64,000 bases of DNA from Neobacillus niacini. GTDB lineage: Bacteria > Bacillota > Bacilli > Bacillales > Cytobacillaceae. The stretch lies in contig NZ_JAUSZN010000001.1 of NCBI RefSeq assembly GCF_030817595.1, positions 5,516,001 to 5,580,000 of the forward strand. The letters run 5' to 3'. The notes under the pieces are model-generated. The model was not told the origin of the DNA, did not search any database, and was given only the letters and a program-made list of their open reading frames with translations. Each line of letters starts with the position of its first letter. Position 1 is the stretch's first letter. The position numbers and the translations under genes were made by a program. Of the stretch, positions 1-8,296 are shown piece after piece.

Positions 1-230
1 AGTCTACATGGAATGACGGTTCCTATAATACAATTAGTGGAACATCAATGGCTACACCGCATGTATCAGGATTAGCTGCAAAAATTTGGGCTGAAAATCC
101 TGCAATGAGTCACACGCAACTTCGAAAAGAGTTACAAGACCGCGCAAAACTATATGATATTAAAGGTGGAACAGGTGCGGCTACTGGTGATGATTATGCT
201 TCTGGATTTGGTTTCCCTAGAGTAAGATAA
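1..230 (+). CDS. Subtilisin-like serine protease, C-terminal part (cut by window edge)
   Basis: The reading frame is open from the left edge (codons start at base 3) and ends at TAA 228-230. About 75 residues are visible. They contain GTSMATPHVSG, the block around the catalytic serine of peptidase family S8. In subtilases this Ser completes the Asp-His-Ser triad, and most Bacillus members are secreted. The signal peptide, pro-domain and the Asp and His blocks lie outside the window, so secretion cannot be checked. The ATG at 48 is the internal Met of the GTSMA motif and not a start. A strong terminator follows at once, so this is the last gene of its unit. The next gene is a peptide-sensing regulator of a family that often controls exported proteases; a link is inference only. 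Confidence 0.93.
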   Translation, partial: STWNDGSYNTISGTSMATPHVSGLAAKIWAENPAMSHTQLRKELQDRAKLYDIKGGTGAATGDDYASGFGFPRVR

Positions 231-239
231 TAGAAATAA

Positions 240-272
240 GGCTATCTGTTTATGCGAACAGATGGCCTTTTT
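240..272 (+). terminator. Rho-independent terminator of the subtilase gene
   Basis: GGCTATCTGTT and AACAGATGGCC pair around a 6-nt loop (one G-T wobble) and are followed by TTTTT. It starts 9 bases after the subtilase stop codon. Confidence 0.9.
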
Positions 273-378
273 ATACCAGTAAGAAATTTTTTAAATTGTC
301 TGAACAAATAAATGGAAGCGGTGACGTAGATGTTATAAAATGATAGGAAAAGGAAGAGCTCTAGAGGGTGGTTTTGCT

Positions 379-1599
379 ATGGAATTTGGACCATTAATCA
401 AATATTACAGGACCCAAAAAGGGATCACGCAAAAGGAACTTGCTGCTGGAATCTGCTCTATCCCTCATTTGAGTAAAATTGAGAACAACTCAAAAGACGC
501 TAACGAAGAGACTATTTCCTTATTACTTGAAAGGCTGGAAGTTAGCTTTGAAGAAATGGAGGAAAAAGAAGAGTTAATAAAAAGCCTGCTAAAAGATTTT
601 GGTGAGAAAATTAACTTTTATTTACGAGATGAAATAGAAATAATATTTAATAGATTAAAAGAAATAGAACATGTTATCCCGTTTTCTGCTCATATGTATT
701 CCTATGAATTATACAAATATCGGTATCTATTATTCAAGGGATTACTTGCAGAAGCAGACACCCAACGAGATATTTTATCCAAGCAAAAGAAAAATTTTTC
801 CCAACAGGAGATGTATTTATTCCGCTATTATAATGCTGTATCCTTAATATTAAAGGGTAATCATAAAAAGGCTGACGAGATTTTTGATGAATTATCTGCG
901 GAAAATAATAACGAAACAACGAATGGAGAATTACTTTACCACTGGGCTTTAGTAAAGAGTGCACTCGATCAACCAGGACATGCCATACATTTTGGCAGGT
1001 TAGCACTGCAAATCTTTATGAATCAGCATAACTTTTATCGAATTCTTCATAATTTAATGCTTCTTGGTATTAACTATACGAATTCAAAAATTTATGAGGA
1101 AGCACAGGTTTGTTTCAACCATTTAATTCGAAATGCAGAATTGTTAAAGGAAGAAAAAATGCTTCCACAAATCTATCATAATATGGGTTACTTGCAAGAT
1201 AAAATGAATAATGTGAAAGAAGCATTACACTATTATGAAAAAAGTTTATCTTTACAACCAGTAAAAAACCAACATTATTTAGTAACTTTATATGGAATTG
1301 GTGAAATTAACTACAATTTAAATTTAATTGAGAATGCTAAGGAATGTTTTCTTCAAGTTAAATCTCTTTCAAAAGATATTGGGATAAAAAAACAAGGTCT
1401 TCTAGCTGAATTTTATTTAATTCATATGGATTCTCCTGAAAAAGCAATCAAATATTTAGAAATTAAGGTAATTCCCTACTTAGAGGGTTCAAAAGAACAT
1501 AAGGAAGAACTGATCCGATATTATAAGCTGCTTTCTGAGCACTATAATCAACAGGGGAAATATCTAGAGGCAGTAAATTATCTATCTAAAATTACTTGA
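379..1599 (+). CDS. RRNPP-family quorum-sensing regulator (NprR/PlcR-like), XRE HTH plus TPR
   Basis: This is a 406-aa cytoplasmic regulator. Residues about 1-65 form an XRE helix-turn-helix (EFGPLIKYYRTQKGITQKEL, then SIPHLSKIENN). The rest is all-helical with TPR-like repeats, for example YHNMGYLQDKMNNVKEALHY and LLSEHYNQQGKYLEAVNYL. HTH followed by TPRs at about 400 aa fits NprR; PlcR is shorter, at about 285 aa. Family members bind a re-imported peptide in the TPR groove, which changes DNA binding. ATG 379 is chosen because GAGGGTGG lies 7 nt upstream; an in-frame ATG at 340 has no such site. The stop overlaps the Shine-Dalgarno of a 50-aa secreted peptide gene, the usual regulator-pheromone arrangement. 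The target genes are unknown; the adjacent protease is a candidate. Confidence 0.85.
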   Translation: MEFGPLIKYYRTQKGITQKELAAGICSIPHLSKIENNSKDANEETISLLLERLEVSFEEMEEKEELIKSLLKDFGEKINFYLRDEIEIIFNRLKEIEHVIPFSAHMYSYELYKYRYLLFKGLLAEADTQRDILSKQKKNFSQQEMYLFRYYNAVSLILKGNHKKADEIFDELSAENNNETTNGELLYHWALVKSALDQPGHAIHFGRLALQIFMNQHNFYRILHNLMLLGINYTNSKIYEEAQVCFNHLIRNAELLKEEKMLPQIYHNMGYLQDKMNNVKEALHYYEKSLSLQPVKNQHYLVTLYGIGEINYNLNLIENAKECFLQVKSLSKDIGIKKQGLLAEFYLIHMDSPEKAIKYLEIKVIPYLEGSKEHKEELIRYYKLLSEHYNQQGKYLEAVNYLSKIT

Positions 1600-1611
1600 G
1601 GAGGAAGAAAA

Positions 1612-1764
1612 ATGAAAAAGGCAATCATCTTATTATTCTCACTCTCATTACTTGTTTTTGCAACACCAGGAAATGATGTAAACAATCAACATACATCGTA
1701 TGATCTAGTTAAGACTACTATTCAACCCGCGCAAGCAGATCCCATTTATCCACCAGTAGGGTGA
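1612..1764 (+). CDS. Secreted pro-peptide, candidate pheromone of the upstream RRNPP regulator
   Basis: A 50-aa peptide starts 12 nt after the regulator stop, behind GAGGAGGAAG. The N-terminus is a Sec-type signal peptide: MKK, then the hydrophobic run AIILLFSLSLLVFA. A polar middle section follows, and the C-terminus is AQADPIYPPVG. Known RRNPP pheromones (NprX, PapR, Phr peptides) are made as 40-60-aa exported precursors whose active 5-8 residues come from the C-terminus. The likely mature form therefore lies within DPIYPPVG; NprX also ends its active peptide with VG. A terminator follows, so the gene is co-transcribed with the regulator. The exact processing site cannot be read from sequence. 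Confidence 0.8.
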   Translation: MKKAIILLFSLSLLVFATPGNDVNNQHTSYDLVKTTIQPAQADPIYPPVG

Positions 1765-1770
1765 TTCTAA

Positions 1771-1807
1771 AAATCCTGACAGTTGTCAACTGTCGGGATT
1801 TTTTTAT
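1771..1807 (+). terminator. Terminator of the regulator-pheromone unit
   Basis: AAATCCTGACAGT and ACTGTCGGGATTT pair around a 4-nt loop, followed by a long T run. It closes the two-gene cassette. Confidence 0.9.
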
Positions 1808-1884
1808 TTTCTTCCATAACGTTAATGAAAACTATAAATATCGGGTAAAGTAGTTTATATGTGTTTAACAAGGAGGAAAATAAA

Positions 1885-2295
1885 ATGAAATCATTTGTTG
1901 TTGGTTTTCATCAAGAAGACAATGTGGATTCGATGCAGATTCAAAAGCTTAGCCAAGAGGATTTTGAAAAAGCGACTGAAGGTGGTACAAGGCATCTATT
2001 TGACTTAGACACAAACATTGGCTTTTTTGTCTTTTTTGACGCTGAGGATGCCGATGGTGATGTGTCATACATGGTGCTTCAATATGAGGACCCAACTGGG
2101 GAGGATGGAAGTGAAGACCCAGTAGGCTGCTACTCCTTCCAGTTGAAGGATTTTTATGAATTTACTGCCCTTTATTTAAATGATCTTGAATTCAATGAAG
2201 AGGTAAGTGAAGAGGAAGAAGAATATGGACCAATTCACCATCTAGCCCATCTTTTATTCCATATTGTTGAAGAAGGAAAGGATTTAGAGGTGTAA
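1885..2295 (+). CDS. Acidic cytosolic protein of unknown function
   Basis: A 136-aa protein with no signal peptide or membrane segment, very rich in Asp and Glu (for example EEVSEEEEEYGP near residue 110). I do not recognise a named domain; similar short acidic proteins in bacilli are annotated only as cytosolic proteins. ATG 1885 is chosen because AAGGAGG lies at 1869-1875; the frame is open further upstream to a GTG at 1861, but that codon has no Shine-Dalgarno. The gene stands alone between two terminators. Hydrophobic and aromatic residues alternate in the middle (FDLDTNIGFFVFFDAEDADG), which suggests a compact beta-rich fold. Confidence 0.75.
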   Translation: MKSFVVGFHQEDNVDSMQIQKLSQEDFEKATEGGTRHLFDLDTNIGFFVFFDAEDADGDVSYMVLQYEDPTGEDGSEDPVGCYSFQLKDFYEFTALYLNDLEFNEEVSEEEEEYGPIHHLAHLLFHIVEEGKDLEV

Positions 2296-2298
2296 AGA

Positions 2299-2326
2299 GG
2301 GTGTCCCATATCGGGACACCCTTCTT
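2299..2326. terminator. Hairpin terminator between convergent genes
   Basis: GGGTGTCCC and GGGACACCC pair around a short ATAT-type loop, followed by TTCTT. It lies between the acidic protein (+) and the FAD protein (-) and could serve both, although the T run is better on the plus strand. Confidence 0.85.
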
Positions 2327-2335
2327 ATAAAATGC

Positions 2336-2899
2336 TTAAGCCTTTAATACATCATGGTCAACATAGCGCTCGCCATTCAATTCGCTAACCACGTTGATTG
2401 AGACTCTTGCTCCGTCACCAGCAGTTACAATGGTATGTACGCTGACGCCAGCCACAGTTCCAGCTGCCCAAATGCCATCGATATTTGTCTTGCCTTGTGC
2501 ATCTACATCAAGGATTGTTTTTACTCTTGGCTCAGTTCCAGGCTTGGTAGTTAAACCTGCTTTTTCAGCTAGGTCTACAAGGAAACCAGTAGCAAGGATG
2601 ACATGCTTTGTTTCATGCTCTCCATTATCAGTTTCTACTTTAAAACCGCCTTCAACCTTCGTGATGTTGGTAACAGTAGTTTGGATGATTTCGCCGCCAA
2701 ATTTAGTTACCTGCTGCTTGCCAATTTCAACAAGGTCAGGACCAGAGATTTCCAACACGCCATAATGGTTCTCAACCCAAGCTCGCTTCGTAACTGTCTT
2801 ATCATTATCGAGCAACAATGTTTTCTTTCCTGCTTTAGCAGTCAATAAGGCTGCACTTGCTCCTGCAGGTCCTGCACCAATCACGACAACATCCAACAT
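2336..2899 (-). CDS. Half-size thioredoxin-reductase-like FAD oxidoreductase
   Basis: A 187-aa protein. The N-terminus LDVVVIGAGPAGASAALL is the GxGxxG/A dinucleotide fold for the FAD ADP moiety. HVILATGF (about residue 113) and the C-terminal GIWAAGTVAGVSVHTIV with GDGA are the second FAD-binding block of the thioredoxin reductase family. Full-length family members are about 310-320 aa and carry a central NAD(P)H domain with a CxxC pair. Both are absent here, and the two FAD halves are joined directly. ATG 2899 follows GGGGGT in a good position; the open frame upstream has no ribosome site. The electron donor and acceptor are unknown. Such short forms occur as intact genes in bacilli, so this is probably not a pseudogene. 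Confidence 0.82.
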   Translation of the reverse strand: MLDVVVIGAGPAGASAALLTAKAGKKTLLLDNDKTVTKRAWVENHYGVLEISGPDLVEIGKQQVTKFGGEIIQTTVTNITKVEGGFKVETDNGEHETKHVILATGFLVDLAEKAGLTTKPGTEPRVKTILDVDAQGKTNIDGIWAAGTVAGVSVHTIVTAGDGARVSINVVSELNGERYVDHDVLKA

Positions 2900-2984
2900 G
2901 TAAAAACCCCCATTCGAAAAATAAATATACAAAAAAAGTGTAACCTAAAGAATCAGAAAAGTAAAAATCACTGCTCAGAACGTA

Positions 2985-3014
2985 GAAAAGAACCATCAAG
3001 TTAATGATGGTTCT
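2985..3014 (-). terminator. Terminator downstream of the MFS gene
   Basis: Read on the minus strand, AGAACCATC and GATGGTTCT pair around an 8-nt loop, followed by TTTTCT, just after the stop of the MFS transporter gene. Confidence 0.7.
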
Positions 3015-3020
3015 AGTCCA

Positions 3021-4223
3021 TTATTGCTCTTTTACATTTAGATATCGCTGGCGTTTCATTTCTGGTTTTCGAACTTGCATGAAGTAGTAAAGAACGGCTC
3101 CGATGAGTATATAGAACGAACATAGGAAGTATAAGGAACTAAAGTCCATTTTTGCAGCGATTAATCCTAACAAGAATGAGCCTAATGCAATACCAATATC
3201 ATAGATTGATAGAAATGTAGCAGTAGCCAAGCCGCGTTTTCTAGGTGCTGCATTTTGAATGGCAATCGTTTGAAAGGTTGGAAAAAGAGTACCCCAGCCT
3301 AATCCAATCATCCCGGCTGACACAAGGAAAGTAACTGCCCCGCCGCTTTGACTTAAGACAAACATTCCAATTGCAAACAAGATAATCGAAGGGAACACAA
3401 TTACATTAGGACCATATTGATCAAGCCATTTGCCTGTAAATGGTCGGGACATTAATAAAATAATCGCATACACCACAAAGAATAGACTTGAAACTTCAGA
3501 AACATGGATTTCATTCGCATAAACGGATACGAAGGACAGCAGGGCAGAATATACAATGGCCAAAAAACCACCGACAATCGCAATGGATACTGCTGAAGGT
3601 TCGATAAAGTTTTTTATAGAGAAGGCCGGAACAATAACCTGCTTTTTTGTTTCATCAGTCTTTGATAACTTGACTGTGAGGCCAGTGATAAGTGCCCCTG
3701 CAGCGACAATGACCGATAGGATGAACATTGTTTTTGCTCCCCATTGTTGGATTGCAGTCAAGCCTATAAATGGTCCTAGAACCATGGCAAGGTTTGTCGA
3801 CATTACGAAGTATCCCATTCCTTCTCCTCTTCGAGAGCCGGGAATAAGGTCTGCAACAATCGCTCCTACAGCCGTAGTGGCCATCCCAAAGCCCACTCCG
3901 TGTAACAAACGAATGATTAGGAATCCTGTTACTGTATTAGGAAAAAAGTATAAAAGGGAAGCAGCCGCGAAAATAATCAGTGCCGTTAATAGCACTTTTT
4001 TATTACTGCCTCGTTCAAGCCATTGACCAGCAAGGGGACGAGATATGATCGCAGAAAGCAAGAATACAGTTGTCATTAACCCCGCCTGAGAAGCATTACT
4101 GTCAAATTCCTGTAATGCGTATATAGGCAGCGTTACGAGAAGGATATAAAATGTTAAAAATAGAAAAAAATTGCTTAAGGAAATATTAATAAAATCCTTC
4201 GTCCATAGTTTAGGTTTGTTCAT
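3021..4223 (-). CDS. MFS transporter (drug/efflux type)
   Basis: A 400-aa membrane protein with 12 predicted hydrophobic segments in two halves. The loop between helices 2 and 3 carries AGQWLERGSNKKVLL, a variant of MFS motif A, and the second half has the counterpart TGKWLDQYGPN. The length and the adjacent MarR gene fit a drug or metabolite exporter of the DHA1 type; the substrate cannot be read. ATG 4223 is used because AAAGGAG is 8 nt upstream on the minus strand. Its upstream neighbour, the MarR regulator, ends only 13 nt before this start, so the two form an operon driven by the operator-bearing promoter at 4685-4746. Confidence 0.9.
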   Translation of the reverse strand: MNKPKLWTKDFINISLSNFFLFLTFYILLVTLPIYALQEFDSNASQAGLMTTVFLLSAIISRPLAGQWLERGSNKKVLLTALIIFAAASLLYFFPNTVTGFLIIRLLHGVGFGMATTAVGAIVADLIPGSRRGEGMGYFVMSTNLAMVLGPFIGLTAIQQWGAKTMFILSVIVAAGALITGLTVKLSKTDETKKQVIVPAFSIKNFIEPSAVSIAIVGGFLAIVYSALLSFVSVYANEIHVSEVSSLFFVVYAIILLMSRPFTGKWLDQYGPNVIVFPSIILFAIGMFVLSQSGGAVTFLVSAGMIGLGWGTLFPTFQTIAIQNAAPRKRGLATATFLSIYDIGIALGSFLLGLIAAKMDFSSLYFLCSFYILIGAVLYYFMQVRKPEMKRQRYLNVKEQ

Positions 4224-4236
4224 GTTTTCCACTCCT

Positions 4237-4650
4237 TTACAAAAGCTGTTTTAACCAAACACTTTGCAATTTTAATAATTCTTTTTGTGAGTCTTCTGGG
4301 AATTTCTTTAATAAGTCGTTATTGCAATCCGAAACAGCGTGTTCCCATTTAGGGAACTCTTTCAATGCTTCCTCCGTTAATTGAATGTACTTCTCCCGTT
4401 TGTCCTTACCGGGAATTTGCCTTACAAACCCTTGTTTAACCAGCCGTTGAATGGTACGGGTCATGGGAGGAGCTTCGACGAACAGATACTCAGAGAGTTC
4501 TTTTTGAGTTAGTGAGCCTTTTGTATGTAGAACAAAGAGGACAGACCACTGGGCACTATATAATCCAAATGGCTTTAGTGCTTCATTAAGGCTGTTGGTC
4601 AATTGTCGGGAAAGTTGATGCAGCGTATGAAATAATGCGTGGTTGGTCAA
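4237..4650 (-). CDS. MarR-family transcriptional repressor
   Basis: A 137-aa winged-helix protein. SAQWSVLFVLHTKGSLTQKE and the recognition region EAPPMTRTIQRLVKQGFVRQ, followed by the wing residues GKDKREKYIQLTEEA, match the MarR fold. MarR proteins are dimers that release palindromic operators when a phenolic or other small ligand binds. The start is TTG 4650, preceded by GGAGTG at 7 nt; no ATG gives a complete domain. It precedes the MFS gene in one transcript. Two palindromes in its own promoter indicate autoregulation of the pair. Confidence 0.92.
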   Translation of the reverse strand: MTNHALFHTLHQLSRQLTNSLNEALKPFGLYSAQWSVLFVLHTKGSLTQKELSEYLFVEAPPMTRTIQRLVKQGFVRQIPGKDKREKYIQLTEEALKEFPKWEHAVSDCNNDLLKKFPEDSQKELLKLQSVWLKQLL

Positions 4651-4684
4651 ATGTGTTCACTCCAAAATTAATATATGAACATTA

Positions 4685-4746
4685 GTTACCTGGGTAATTA
4701 AAATGTTTACCTAGGTAACTATATAGGATTTGTAGGGAAATGTCAA
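4685..4746 (-). promoter_or_regulatory. Sigma-A promoter with two MarR-type palindromic operators
   Basis: On the minus strand TTGACA (4746-4741), a 17-bp spacer and TATAGT (4723-4718) form a near-consensus promoter. The palindrome TTACCTAGGTAA (4707-4718) abuts the -10, and a one-mismatch copy TTACCTGGGTAA lies at 4686-4697. The centres are 21 bp apart, two helical turns, so two dimers would sit on one face. It drives the MarR-MFS operon. Confidence 0.85.
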
Positions 4747-4754
4747 GGGAAGCA

Positions 4755-4803
4755 ATGGGGACGCTTCTCTTGGTCTAAACTAAAACCAAGAAACCGTCCC
4801 CAT
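4755..4803. repeat. REP-like palindromic element
   Basis: ATGGGGACG (4755-4763) pairs with CGTCCCCAT (4795-4803), and inside it CTTGGT pairs with ACCAAG, giving a long two-part hairpin without a U tract. GGGGACG-type hairpins of this form are dispersed in many Bacillus genomes. Only one copy is visible here, so repeat status is inferred. Confidence 0.5.
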
Positions 4804-4811
4804 GGACAAAA

Positions 4812-4840
4812 TAAAAAATCCGCGGAATCTAATCCGCGGA
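4812..4840 (-). terminator. Terminator of the methionine operon
   Basis: On the minus strand TCCGCGGA and TCCGCGGA (self-complementary arms) pair around a 6-nt loop, followed by TTTTTTATTTT, 7 nt after the metH stop. Confidence 0.92.
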
Positions 4841-4846
4841 CTTCAT

Positions 4847-7800
4847 TTATCTATGGACATTAAAGTATCTTGCTTCTGGATGCGCGAATACCATGGCTGA
4901 TACGGAGGCCTCTGGCTCCATCATGCACCCTTCTGTTAATTCAATTCCAATTTCCTCAGGGTGAATTAAGGCAAAAAGTTTCTTCTGATCCTCTAAATCT
5001 GGACATGCTGGATATCCAAAAGAGAAACGCTGCCCTTGGTACTTAGCGGCGAAACGATCCTGCATACTAAACGTCAGCGGATCAGGGAATCCCCAGCGAT
5101 CGCGCATTTGACGATGAATTAATTCTGCAAAGCCTTCTGCGGTTTCTAGTGCTAACGCTTGAAGGGCATGGCTTTCAAGAAAACGGCCATCTGCCTTTAA
5201 TTTGTCAGCTTGTTCACGAATCCCTCTGCCAGCTGTTACTGTAAAGAAACCAACATAATCTTTCTCACCGCTGTCAACTGACTTAACGAAATCAGCCAAG
5301 CATAAATGCGGTGCCGATTCCTGTCTTGGGAAATCAAACGTTTCAATGATTGTATTAGTCTCTTCTGGATCGAAAATGAAGATTTTATTTCCTTCTGACT
5401 GAGCAGGGAAGAACTGATAGACTGCAGCTGGTAAAATCCAATTGCCGGCCTTAGCGTCTGCTAATAGTCCATCTACCACTTCTTTAACTTTTAGCGCTTT
5501 TTCATCCTTTGCAGCAATCAGGTTTGCAATTTTTCCTTTTACACCGAGATGATGACCAATTAACATTTGCATATTGATATATGGCTCAATATGGGATAAA
5601 GAATAGGTTTTTAAAATATGTTTCTTCGTATCCATCGGTGTGAAAACTGGTACTTCCGTTGAAACAGACGGTCTAATTTTTACTGCTGTAGAGACCGCTG
5701 AACGACTTGGCAGTTCCCGAGGCACTTCCAAAGCAGCTAGTTTTTCATTTTTTTCAGCAATTAGTTTTTCGTGCTCTTCAGGAGATTGAAGCTGATTCGC
5801 TAATGATAATCCAGTCATAGCGTCCTTTGCATAAAGAACAAGTCCATCATATTCTTTGGCAATTTTTGTATCGGTAAACTTCCGAGAAAGAGCAGCACCA
5901 CCTACAAGGATTGGTGTTGAAATTCCTGCTTCTTTCATGTCCTGTGCTGTTATGACCATTTGCTGAGCTGACTTTACTAGCAACCCTGATAATCCAACGA
6001 TATCTGGTTTCTCCTTTTGAATGGCTTGAACCAATTCATTAGGTGATACCTTGATCCCTAAATCTCGGACATCATAACCGTTATTGCTAAGAATAATATC
6101 AACGAGGTTTTTCCCAATATCATGAACATCGCCTTTTACGGTTGCTAAAATGACTTTCCCTTTCGAGGAAGAGACATCGCCTTTTTCCATATACGGCTCT
6201 AAATAGGAGACAGCAGCTTTCATTACTTCAGCGCTCTGGAGAACTTCTGCCACAATTAGCTGATTGTCATTAAATAGTCGGCCTACTTCTTTCATGCCTT
6301 CCATTAATGGTCCATTAATAATATCAAGTGGAGCAGGATAACTTTCAAGTGCTAAAGCCAAATCAGGCAATAAACCTTCCTTTGTACCCTCTATCACATA
6401 GTAAGAGAGGCGCTCTTCTAAACTCATGTTAGGCACTGTACTTTTTGACTCTTTCTTCTTACCTCGATAAAATTCAGTAAAAGTAGCTAACGTTTCATCT
6501 GTAGTATTAAAAAGAAGGTCCTCAGCTAATTGAACTTCTTCCTTCGAAATGGATGCGAATCGTTCTAGTTTTTCAGTGTTAACAATCGCATAATCAAGAC
6601 CAGCTAATGTACAGTGGTATAAAAATACAGAGTTTAGGATTTCTCTGCCGACTGGAGGAAGACCGAAAGATACATTACTGATACCAAGTATCGTTTGTGT
6701 CTTAGGAAGATGTTCCTTGATTAACTTGATTCCCTCCACTGTTGCTTTTGCAGACCCAATATATTGTTCATCACCAGTTCCTACTGGGAAAACAAGCGGG
6801 TCAAAAATGAGATCCTGTGGCTTTAAACCATATTTATTGACTAAAATATCATGAGATCGTTTGGCAATCTCTAATTTCTTTTCAGCAGTAACACCCATTC
6901 CTTTTTCATCAATTGTACCAACAACGACTGCTGCTCCGTACTTATGAATGAGTGGAACAACAGCTTCAAATCTTTCTTCACCGTCTTCAAGGTTAATCGA
7001 ATTAATAATCGCCTTACCTTGAGAATATTTGAGTGCTTTTTCGATTACTTTTTCATCAGTTGAATCAATAACTAACGGAACCTTTATTTTTTTAACCACT
7101 TCTGGAATGAAATTCTCCATGTCGCTAAGCTCATCACGGTCAGGGTCTGCAAGACAAATATCAATGACATGTGCACCGCCTTTAACCTGGGCACGTGCAA
7201 TCTCTGCCGCTTCTTCAATCTTTCCTTCATTAATGAGGCGTTTGAATTTACGAGAGCCAATCACGTTTGTTCTTTCCCCGACCATAATCGGACGCAGTGT
7301 CGGATCATCGTAAACAAAAGGTTCAATCCCAGATACCATATGGAAATCAGAAGACTGTGCCTCACGTGGTGAGTACTTTTTCATTTCTTCTGAAATGGCA
7401 CGAATGTGATCAGGTGTGGTACCACAGCAGCCACCGACAATATTCAACCAGCCGTGAGCTGCAAAATCAGCAAGCTTTTTCGCTAATGTTTCCGGCGTTT
7501 CATGATAATGTCCTTCTTCATCTGGCAACCCGGCATTTGGATAACAAATAATCGCTTTGGAAGCAAGATTGGAAAGGGAACGGATATGATCCTGCATAAA
7601 TTCCGGACCCGTCGCACAATTTAACCCAACCGCAACGGGATTCATATGCTCTAATGAAATATAAAAAGATTCAATCGACTGTCCAGCAAGGGTTGTGCCC
7701 ATCGGCTCGATTGTACCAGATACAATTAATGGGAGGGTTTTCCCTGTTTTACTAAATGCATTTTTTATTCCGATAAAACCAGCCTTTACATTTAGCATAT

Positions 7801-8296
7801 CTTGACTTGTTTCAAGAAGAAGAAGGTCGACACCACCGTCAATCAGCCCGATTGCTTGTTCCTCATAGGAAGCGGAGAGGGCTTCAAAGGTAGTCCCGCC
7901 TGTAACGCTTAACGTCTTAGTGGTCGGACCCATTGATCCTGCCACATACCGAGGCCATTCAGCCGTGGAAATTTTATCTGCTTCTTTTTTGGCAATTTGT
8001 GCGGCAACTTTATTTAATTCATAGGCCCTAAAGCCAAGATTGTACTCATCGAGGACGATGCTTGTGGACCCAAAGGTATTGGTCTCAATAATGTCCGCAC
8101 CCGCCTCCAAGTATTCACGGTGAATTTTCGCGATCACGTTAGGAGCTGTTAGGTTCAAATACTCGTTACAGCCATCATATTGCTCGCCGCCAAAGTCATC
8201 TGCTGTTAAATTTTCCTGCTGCAGCATGGTGCCCATCGCACCATCCATCACAAGGATTCGTTTGTGTAGTTGTTCATTAAATGGAGCTTTCGACAT
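4847..8296 (-). CDS. metH: Cobalamin-dependent methionine synthase
   Basis: A 1149-aa enzyme that transfers the methyl group of 5-methyl-THF to homocysteine through cobalamin. The domains run in the MetH order. The homocysteine-binding barrel (about 1-320) has GLNCATG and GGCCGTTPDH supplying the zinc cysteines. The pterin-binding barrel (about 345-610) contains GERTNVIGSRKFK. The B12 cap and binding domains (about 630-880) include DVHDIGKN, whose His is the lower cobalt ligand. The C-terminus is the AdoMet reactivation domain, with RFSFGYPACPD. The length is close to other MetH proteins (about 1150-1230 aa). ATG 8296 follows AGGGGGA. The first 20 nt overlap the end of the upstream yitJ gene, so translation is probably coupled. 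It is the last gene of the S-box operon. Confidence 0.97.
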   Translation of the reverse strand: MSKAPFNEQLHKRILVMDGAMGTMLQQENLTADDFGGEQYDGCNEYLNLTAPNVIAKIHREYLEAGADIIETNTFGSTSIVLDEYNLGFRAYELNKVAAQIAKKEADKISTAEWPRYVAGSMGPTTKTLSVTGGTTFEALSASYEEQAIGLIDGGVDLLLLETSQDMLNVKAGFIGIKNAFSKTGKTLPLIVSGTIEPMGTTLAGQSIESFYISLEHMNPVAVGLNCATGPEFMQDHIRSLSNLASKAIICYPNAGLPDEEGHYHETPETLAKKLADFAAHGWLNIVGGCCGTTPDHIRAISEEMKKYSPREAQSSDFHMVSGIEPFVYDDPTLRPIMVGERTNVIGSRKFKRLINEGKIEEAAEIARAQVKGGAHVIDICLADPDRDELSDMENFIPEVVKKIKVPLVIDSTDEKVIEKALKYSQGKAIINSINLEDGEERFEAVVPLIHKYGAAVVVGTIDEKGMGVTAEKKLEIAKRSHDILVNKYGLKPQDLIFDPLVFPVGTGDEQYIGSAKATVEGIKLIKEHLPKTQTILGISNVSFGLPPVGREILNSVFLYHCTLAGLDYAIVNTEKLERFASISKEEVQLAEDLLFNTTDETLATFTEFYRGKKKESKSTVPNMSLEERLSYYVIEGTKEGLLPDLALALESYPAPLDIINGPLMEGMKEVGRLFNDNQLIVAEVLQSAEVMKAAVSYLEPYMEKGDVSSSKGKVILATVKGDVHDIGKNLVDIILSNNGYDVRDLGIKVSPNELVQAIQKEKPDIVGLSGLLVKSAQQMVITAQDMKEAGISTPILVGGAALSRKFTDTKIAKEYDGLVLYAKDAMTGLSLANQLQSPEEHEKLIAEKNEKLAALEVPRELPSRSAVSTAVKIRPSVSTEVPVFTPMDTKKHILKTYSLSHIEPYINMQMLIGHHLGVKGKIANLIAAKDEKALKVKEVVDGLLADAKAGNWILPAAVYQFFPAQSEGNKIFIFDPEETNTIIETFDFPRQESAPHLCLADFVKSVDSGEKDYVGFFTVTAGRGIREQADKLKADGRFLESHALQALALETAEGFAELIHRQMRDRWGFPDPLTFSMQDRFAAKYQGQRFSFGYPACPDLEDQKKLFALIHPEEIGIELTEGCMMEPEASVSAMVFAHPEARYFNVHR

